From Candidatus Zixiibacteriota bacterium (GTDB taxonomy: Bacteria; Zixibacteria; MSB-5A5; GN15; FEB-12): a stretch of 10,840 nucleotides of DNA. Shown here in pieces: positions 6,554 to 10,840 of the stretch. The notes under the pieces are model-generated. The model had not been told where the DNA came from. It searched no databases and saw only the letters and a program-made list of their open reading frames with translations. Within the stretch, counting starts at the first letter, position 1. The number at the start of each line of letters is the position of its first letter. The stretch spans positions 1-10,840 of the forward strand of contig JAGLXI010000150.1 in assembly GCA_023132995.1 (NCBI GenBank), in the 5' to 3' direction. Position numbers and translations under genes: made by a program.

Positions 6554-6958
6554 ATGAGACTCAGTAAATGTAGCGAGTTCTACACGACATACTCCAGCAA
6601 AGCAAGTGATGTTGCAAGACAGCTGGCATTCGCAGGTATCGGCATAGTCTGGGTGTTTAGATCCCCGATTGATGGCTCTATCCCCCCTGATTTACTTTTA
6701 CCGCTATCGTTGTACTCCGTAACGCTGGGCCTGGATCTGCTGCAGTATTTATCGGCGAGCTTAATGTGGGGACGTCTCGAACATAAGTGGGAGAAGAAGT
6801 GGTTTAAGGAGAAGAAGGAGTTAGGAATCGAATCAAACCGGGACAACTTACGACCAAAATACGTGCGACTCCCACAGACGATTTTCTTTTATTTGAAACA
6901 AGCGACGATCCTCGTGGCGTATATTCTCACCGCCACTTTCGTGTGGAGCTTAATCTGA
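6554..6958 (+). CDS. Small three-helix membrane protein, unknown function
   Basis: A 134-residue inner-membrane protein with probable transmembrane helices at about 22-36, 46-70 and 114-134. A charged, lysine/glutamate-rich segment (about 74-105) lies between the second and third. The opening pattern SSKASDVARQLAFAGIG..WVFR (14-36), then DLLQYLSASLMWG (61-73), looks like a conserved small membrane-protein family that I recall from accessory regions, but I cannot name it or a function. The ATG lies 12 bases after the basic protein's stop with only a weak ribosome site, so translational coupling is likely. Its GC is low: 46 percent over four 60-base lines counted, against 58-73 percent in sample lines of flanking genes. 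TTA and AGA codons are frequent. It is probably co-transcribed with the basic DNA-binding protein; why the two belong together is unknown. Confidence 0.75.
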   Translation: MRLSKCSEFYTTYSSKASDVARQLAFAGIGIVWVFRSPIDGSIPPDLLLPLSLYSVTLGLDLLQYLSASLMWGRLEHKWEKKWFKEKKELGIESNRDNLRPKYVRLPQTIFFYLKQATILVAYILTATFVWSLI

Positions 6959-7008
6959 AGCACTGCATAAACGCGGTCACGCCAAGTGCGCCGGCAACGG
7001 GTGGCCGT

Positions 7009-7053
7009 CTCAGACTTGTTTAGGTCAGCGGTCACTCCCAAAACAAGTTTGAG
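7009..7053. repeat. Long inverted repeat between convergent genes
   Basis: The arms CTCAGACTTGTTT (7009-7021) and AAACAAGTTTGAG (7041-7053) pair over 13 bases, with one G-U wobble in plus-strand RNA and a C-A mismatch in minus-strand RNA. The 19-base loop contains the direct repeat GGTCA-GC-GGTCA. It sits between the convergent stops of the membrane-protein gene and dusB, so a terminator role is the simplest reading. No T-tract follows the stem, however, and it could instead mark a module edge or a small RNA structure. Confidence 0.5.
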
Positions 7054-7082
7054 GGTGTCACCCGGCCGATGGTTGGCCCCCC

Positions 7083-8054
7083 CTACCCCACACCCTTCAT
7101 ATAAGCAGTGAAAATGCGTTTGATATCCCCCAGCTTCTCCACCCTGACAAGCCGTTGCCGTAGCTCGGACGCGCCCTTGAAGCCCTTGACATACCAACCC
7201 AATATCTTGCGCATCTTGAGTACGCCACGCTGCTCGCCGTATTCGTCAACCATCAGTTCGGCGTGACGAGTGACAAGGGCGATCTTCTCAGCGATGCCCG
7301 GTTCCGGGATCGACTCGCCGGTCTCAAGGTAGTGGTTCACGCGTCCAAAAACCTGCGGATCACCAAACGCCGCCCGGCCGATCATAACACCGTCACAGCC
7401 GGTCTCATCAAGCATCCGGCGGGCGTCCGCGGGGGTTCTCACATCGCCGTTGCCGATCACAACGATATCGACCGCCTCCTTGAGCCGTTTGATCGCCGAC
7501 CAGTCAGCCTTCCCGCTGAATCCATCGGCCCGGCTTCGCGCGTGCAAAGTGATCGCCTTCGCCCCAACCTCCTGGGCGATCTGTCCCACCTCCAGATAGA
7601 CGGGGCTTTGCCCTTCCCAGCCGGTGCGCATCTTGACGCTGACCGGTGTGGGGGCAGCCCCCTCGATCACCGCGGCGATAATTTCACGAGTCAAGGTCAA
7701 GTCCTTCAGTACCGCCGCTCCGCCATTCTTATTGACGACTTTCCTGACCGGGCAACCAAAATTAATATCCACCATGTCCGGCCGAAAGTCCCGCACCGTT
7801 ATCGCGGCGGCTGTGCCCATGACCTCGGGGTTTGCGCCAAATAGCTGTATCGCAAGCGGTTTTGTGTCGGGCCGGGAAACCATCATGGCCAACGTCTTTC
7901 TCTGGCCGCGAATGACCCCCTCCGAAGATATCATTTCCGTGAAAACCATCGCCGCCCCCGCCTTCAGGGCCAGTATCCGAAAGGGCTGGTCGGAGATACC
8001 CGCTAAGGGCGCGGCAAGAACTCTCCCGTGGAGCTTTAGATTTCCGATTCTCAT
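7083..8054 (-). CDS. dusB: tRNA-dihydrouridine synthase, DusB type
   Basis: A 323-residue FMN enzyme that reduces uridine to dihydrouridine in the D-loop of tRNA with NADPH; it acts in the cytoplasm. The TIM-barrel signature is complete. It has APLAGISDQPFR (15-26) at the FMN site, and DINFGCP with the catalytic C101 followed by the KNGGAAVLKD loop. Further on are KMRTGW, the FMN-phosphate region LHARSR, IGNGDV and GVMIGRAAFGDP. A C-terminal helical tRNA-binding domain (about 245-323) contains RKILGWYVKGF. Length and the KNGGAA and YVKG motifs point to the DusB/Nif3-neighbour class. ATG (8054) has no Shine-Dalgarno sequence; see the promoter entry for a leaderless reading. It is a single gene, divergent from the FHA operon and convergent with the 6173-6958 module. 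It often accompanies fis in proteobacteria, but not here. Confidence 0.95.
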   Translation of the reverse strand: MRIGNLKLHGRVLAAPLAGISDQPFRILALKAGAAMVFTEMISSEGVIRGQRKTLAMMVSRPDTKPLAIQLFGANPEVMGTAAAITVRDFRPDMVDINFGCPVRKVVNKNGGAAVLKDLTLTREIIAAVIEGAAPTPVSVKMRTGWEGQSPVYLEVGQIAQEVGAKAITLHARSRADGFSGKADWSAIKRLKEAVDIVVIGNGDVRTPADARRMLDETGCDGVMIGRAAFGDPQVFGRVNHYLETGESIPEPGIAEKIALVTRHAELMVDEYGEQRGVLKMRKILGWYVKGFKGASELRQRLVRVEKLGDIKRIFTAYMKGVG

Positions 8055-8060
8055 GCCGAC

Positions 8061-8089
8061 AATATAACAACCGTGCCCTCAGCAGACAA
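8061..8089 (-). promoter_or_regulatory. dusB promoter implying a leaderless mRNA
   Basis: On the minus strand, TTGTCT (8089-8084; 4 of 6) is followed by a 17-base spacer and TATATT (8066-8061; 5 of 6). A start seven bases further on falls at about 8054, the A of the dusB ATG. The absence of any purine-rich ribosome site before that ATG agrees. Confidence 0.45.
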
Positions 8090-8187
8090 CAAGGGTCTGT
8101 GCCGCAGCCCGTGAAGATAGGCTCAACTCTTGGCCCTGCATCGAGTTACGAGAAAGAGCGTGTGAGACATATCGAAAGGACTCGCCC

Positions 8188-8886
8188 ATGCCTGAAATTG
8201 TAGTTAAATATGAAGACAAAGTGATCGAGCGGATCGTCACGGAGAAAAAGCGTATCAGCGTCGGCCGTACCAATGACAACGACGTCGTCCTGGAGAACCG
8301 GGGCGTTTCGCGAAAGCACGCCATGATTGAGTTCAACGACAACGCCGCGGTCGTCATTGACAACGAATCCCTCAACGGCACCTTCGTAAACAACCGCAAG
8401 ATCTCAGAAGAGGTACTTCGGGACGAGGATGTCATCACCATCGGCAAGTACTCACTGGTCTACAACAGCCAGACGACGCGCGACCAGGACGGCGGCACCG
8501 GATTCGACGGCACGATGGTACTTAATACCAAGGCGCAGAAGAAGCTTCTGGAAAACGACTCCATCGAGCGGCAAATTGTCGAGAAATACGGCGGTTCCGT
8601 TCTGCTGGGAATGGAGAACTCCTCCTTTGCCGAATTCAGGCTGGAGCGGGAGGTGACGACTATTGGAAAGGCCAAGTTTGTGCATGTACAGGCCAAGGGT
8701 TTCTGGTTGTCGGGCATCCAGGCTAAGATAATAAGGGAAGAGTACGGCTATTCACTTGTGAATCTCGGCAAACAGGGGAAAACCCAGGTGAACGGAGAAC
8801 CAGTCAACAGCGCCGTGCTGAAAAATGGGGACCTGATAACGGTCGGTAAGACTACCTTCAAGTTCGTCGAAGGAAAGACGCCATGA
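8188..8886 (+). CDS. Double FHA-domain phosphothreonine-binding protein
   Basis: A 232-residue cytoplasmic adaptor. The first FHA domain (about 4-92) has every phosphopeptide-binding landmark: G26-R27, S41-R42-K-H44 and N63-G64-T65. It should therefore read phosphothreonine from a Ser/Thr kinase. A linker holds the sequence DGTMVLNT (107-114); T109 is a plausible kinase site, as in self-regulating FHA proteins of the GarA type. The second FHA-like domain (about 145-229) keeps the fold and the end pattern NGDLITVGKTTFKF. It has GK instead of GR and SGIQ instead of SRxH, so it has probably lost phosphothreonine binding. AAAGGA lies seven bases before the ATG. The stop overlaps the next gene's start (ATGA), so it heads an operon with the phosphoesterase and the CHASE2 sensor. 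No kinase gene is in the window. Confidence 0.9.
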   Translation: MPEIVVKYEDKVIERIVTEKKRISVGRTNDNDVVLENRGVSRKHAMIEFNDNAAVVIDNESLNGTFVNNRKISEEVLRDEDVITIGKYSLVYNSQTTRDQDGGTGFDGTMVLNTKAQKKLLENDSIERQIVEKYGGSVLLGMENSSFAEFRLEREVTTIGKAKFVHVQAKGFWLSGIQAKIIREEYGYSLVNLGKQGKTQVNGEPVNSAVLKNGDLITVGKTTFKFVEGKTP

Positions 8887-9611
8887 AGCATGCCCTGGTT
8901 TCCGACATCCACGGTAACCTGGAAGCCCTAACAGCAGTGCTGACCGACATCGAGAAGCACAAAGTGGACTTTATACACTGCCTTGGGGACGTCGTAGGCT
9001 ATGGGCCCGACCCAGCGGCATGCCTGAAGATGATTGACCGGTCGTGCGACACCAAGCTCATGGGCAACCACGAGTTTACCGCCCTGGGCCTGCAGTCAAG
9101 CAGCATATTCAACAACGCGGCAAGGGCAGCCGTCAAATGGACGCAAATGCAACTCACAGACAACGACATGGCCATCATGGCGGACTTTGAGATGGACAGG
9201 ACGCTCGATAATATGTATCTCGTCCACGCCTCACCCCTGGAACCGGAGCAATGGCACTACGTTTTCAACGAAGAAGAAGCCGTGGCGGCGTTTCAGAACC
9301 TCAAGACCGAGATCGGGTTCATGGGCCATTCCCATCTGCCCCTGATATTCAGCGAAGGGCCCGGAGAAAGGATCCGCTCGCAGGCAGGGCACACGTTCCA
9401 GGTCGGTGATGAGAGCCGATACCTGATCAACGTGGGATCGGTGGGCCAGCCGCGCGACAATGACCGCCGCGCTTGCTACGTGGTTTTCGACACCGATGAG
9501 GGCGACGTCTTTTACCACCGTGTCGAATACGACATCGATGCGGCCCAACAGAAAATGGCCACGGCCGGATTGCCGGAAGTGCTAATCAGCCGCCTTGCGG
9601 CGGGACTCTGA
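8883..9611 (+). CDS. Calcineurin-like metallophosphoesterase, YfcE/MJ0936 type
   Basis: A 242-residue, probably cytoplasmic dimetal phosphoesterase of the Metallophos_2 type. All metal and active-site motifs are present: D8-x-H10-GN, G35-D36-VVGYGP, G61-N62-H63-E64, H115 in LVHAS, and G148-H149-x-H151. The strand INVGSVGQPRD, typical of this group, follows. Known relatives hydrolyse phosphodiesters, bis-nucleoside polyphosphates or phosphoprotein substrates. The substrate here cannot be read, although the neighbours (an FHA protein and a CHASE2 receptor) favour a signalling nucleotide or phosphoprotein. The start codon overlaps the FHA stop by four bases, so translation is coupled. The CHASE2 gene follows 12 bases after its stop. 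No signal peptide or extra domain is present. Confidence 0.92.
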   Translation: MKHALVSDIHGNLEALTAVLTDIEKHKVDFIHCLGDVVGYGPDPAACLKMIDRSCDTKLMGNHEFTALGLQSSSIFNNAARAAVKWTQMQLTDNDMAIMADFEMDRTLDNMYLVHASPLEPEQWHYVFNEEEAVAAFQNLKTEIGFMGHSHLPLIFSEGPGERIRSQAGHTFQVGDESRYLINVGSVGQPRDNDRRACYVVFDTDEGDVFYHRVEYDIDAAQQKMATAGLPEVLISRLAAGL

Positions 9612-9623
9612 TACGAGGGAGCA

Positions 9624-10840
9624 ATGAGCAAGTATTCATCCTACATCCTGTGCCTGTTGATATCCGTATTCGTGGTCATTCTCTACGTCAACAGCTTTGG
9701 CCCGCTGCAAAGCCTCCAGCAGTCGATAACCGACCGGCTGGTCGATCTTACTGCGCCCGACGGTATCCGCCCCAACATTGTCCTGGTCACGATTGACGAA
9801 AAGGCGCAGGATGAGTTCGGCCCCTGGCCGTGGAACCGGGACCTTATCGCCGATCTGCTGGCTGCGACCGCCAGCGCCGAACCCCGGGCGATGGTGGTCG
9901 ACCTGGAACTGGGTGAGGACGCCTTCCAGGACTCCGCCGGTTACACCGGTATCCTGGCAGGGCAGTTGAGCTGGATGAAAAACGTCATTCTTCCCTACGA
10001 TATCGCCCTTGCCACCTACCGCAGCAATAAGACCAACAATCCCGATCACCTGTTTGACTATTCCGTAGCGGTTGACAATCCACTGGGGATTATAGATGAA
10101 GAATCCAGCCTTCAGGTCAGAAAAGTGTTTCTCCCGGCGGAGAAGCTACTGCAGAACGACCCGTGCCTGGGATTTGACTACACCATGCCGGACGACGACC
10201 GCGTGCTCAGACACCAACCGCTGGCGATGAACTACGAGGGTTACTACTATCCTTCTATCTCGCTCATCGCGGCTGCGACTTATCTTAAGGTGCCCCCCGT
10301 TGACGTGACGGTAGTCGAGGGAGATCACGTTCGCCTCGGCGGCGGCATACGGATTCCGACAGGCGATCACAGCGAGTTCTTCGTCACTCATTTCCCGGCG
10401 GAAGCATTCAAATCCTATTCCGCCGCCCACGTTATGGGAGAGAACTTCCAATACAAACGACTCACCAACAAGATGGTGCTGATAGGTCTCACGGACCCTG
10501 ATTTCACCGAGGCCTTCCGCACCCCGATAGGCGACCGCACACCGGAACTGATCGTCAAGGCGTCCGCTATTGAGAATATCATCAACGAGAATATGATCGC
10601 CGTCAGAAATGATCGGGTGGCCCTGGACATGATTATTTTGTTTCTGCTGGGAGCGGTCTTCGCTTTTGTCCTTCCCCAGGTTTCACAGTTGTATCGCGTC
10701 GTGATATGCGTGTGCGGACTCATCATTCTCGCCAACGTGAACTACTTCCTTATCAGTTCCTTCAGTATGGCGCCACAGACTGTGTACTTCGGATTGGAGT
10801 TGATCCTGTTCGTGGCAGCATCATTTCTATTGGACTCCGC
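9624..10840 (+). CDS. CHASE2-domain membrane sensor, truncated by the window edge
   Basis: The first 405 codons of a membrane receptor that continues past the right edge. ATG 9624 has GAGG five bases upstream. A transmembrane helix at about 7-23 leads into an extracytoplasmic CHASE2 domain (about 24-330). It shows NIVLVTIDEK (51-60), the hallmark WPWNRDLIADLL (68-79), VVDLELGED (91-99), MVLIGLTDPDFTEAFRTPIG (284-303), and the IENIINENMI stretch before the membrane. Three helices follow (about 333-350, 358-380 and 386-404), the usual CHASE2 layout. The cytoplasmic output module should come next and is not visible. In known CHASE2 proteins it is an adenylate/guanylate cyclase, a histidine or Ser/Thr kinase, or a GGDEF domain. 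A Ser/Thr kinase or cyclase would suit the upstream FHA and phosphoesterase genes; this is inference. Confidence 0.9.
   Translation, partial: MSKYSSYILCLLISVFVVILYVNSFGPLQSLQQSITDRLVDLTAPDGIRPNIVLVTIDEKAQDEFGPWPWNRDLIADLLAATASAEPRAMVVDLELGEDAFQDSAGYTGILAGQLSWMKNVILPYDIALATYRSNKTNNPDHLFDYSVAVDNPLGIIDEESSLQVRKVFLPAEKLLQNDPCLGFDYTMPDDDRVLRHQPLAMNYEGYYYPSISLIAAATYLKVPPVDVTVVEGDHVRLGGGIRIPTGDHSEFFVTHFPAEAFKSYSAAHVMGENFQYKRLTNKMVLIGLTDPDFTEAFRTPIGDRTPELIVKASAIENIINENMIAVRNDRVALDMIILFLLGAVFAFVLPQVSQLYRVVICVCGLIILANVNYFLISSFSMAPQTVYFGLELILFVAASFLLDS

Noticed and set aside
7009..7053. Integron attC site
   Set aside because: The required RYYYAAC and GTTRRRY core sites are absent from the inverted repeat and no integrase gene is present.
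7263..7844. 193-codon open frame on the plus strand
   Set aside because: It is antisense to the highly conserved middle of dusB.

Overview
The window (about 10.8 kb, mostly GC-rich) looks like chromosomal DNA of an uncultured or little-studied bacterium, not a phage or plasmid. A secreted Asp-box/propeller-type protein, a PKD-repeat lipoprotein, a stand-alone etfA, a DusB enzyme and an FHA/phosphoesterase/CHASE2 signalling operon together would suit the FCB superphylum (for example a Zixibacteria-like lineage). That placement is an inference from gene style and is weak. No rRNA, tRNA, CRISPR array, transposase or integrase was seen.

Layout. (1) 1-430, minus: N-terminal part of an exported Asp-box (BNR-like) protein that runs off the left edge. 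(2) 674-3203, minus: an overlapping gene pair, a Band_7_1-type SPFH protein with three four-cysteine zinc ribbons followed by a second zinc-ribbon protein. (3) 3411-4820, plus: a five-PKD-domain putative lipoprotein with its own promoter and a TTG start, closed by a terminator shared with the convergent etfA. (4) 4921-5880, minus: etfA, with no etfB anywhere in the window. (5) 6173-6958, plus: a two-gene module of lower GC and different arginine codon use, encoding a very basic SANT/Myb-like DNA-binding protein with an 18-residue tandem repeat and a small three-helix membrane protein. (6) 7083-8054, minus: dusB, whose best promoter places the transcript start at the ATG. (7) 8188-10840, plus: an operon of a double FHA protein, a calcineurin-like phosphoesterase (ATGA overlap) and a CHASE2 sensor that runs off the right edge.

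How the genes may work together. The clearest functional units are the SPFH/zinc-ribbon pair, which resembles membrane-stress or scaffold loci, and the FHA/phosphoesterase/CHASE2 operon, a phosphothreonine-reading and extracytoplasmic-sensing set whose output domain lies outside the window. The least ordinary piece is the 6173-6958 module set between two housekeeping genes (etfA and dusB). It looks acquired and contains no gene of clearly known function.
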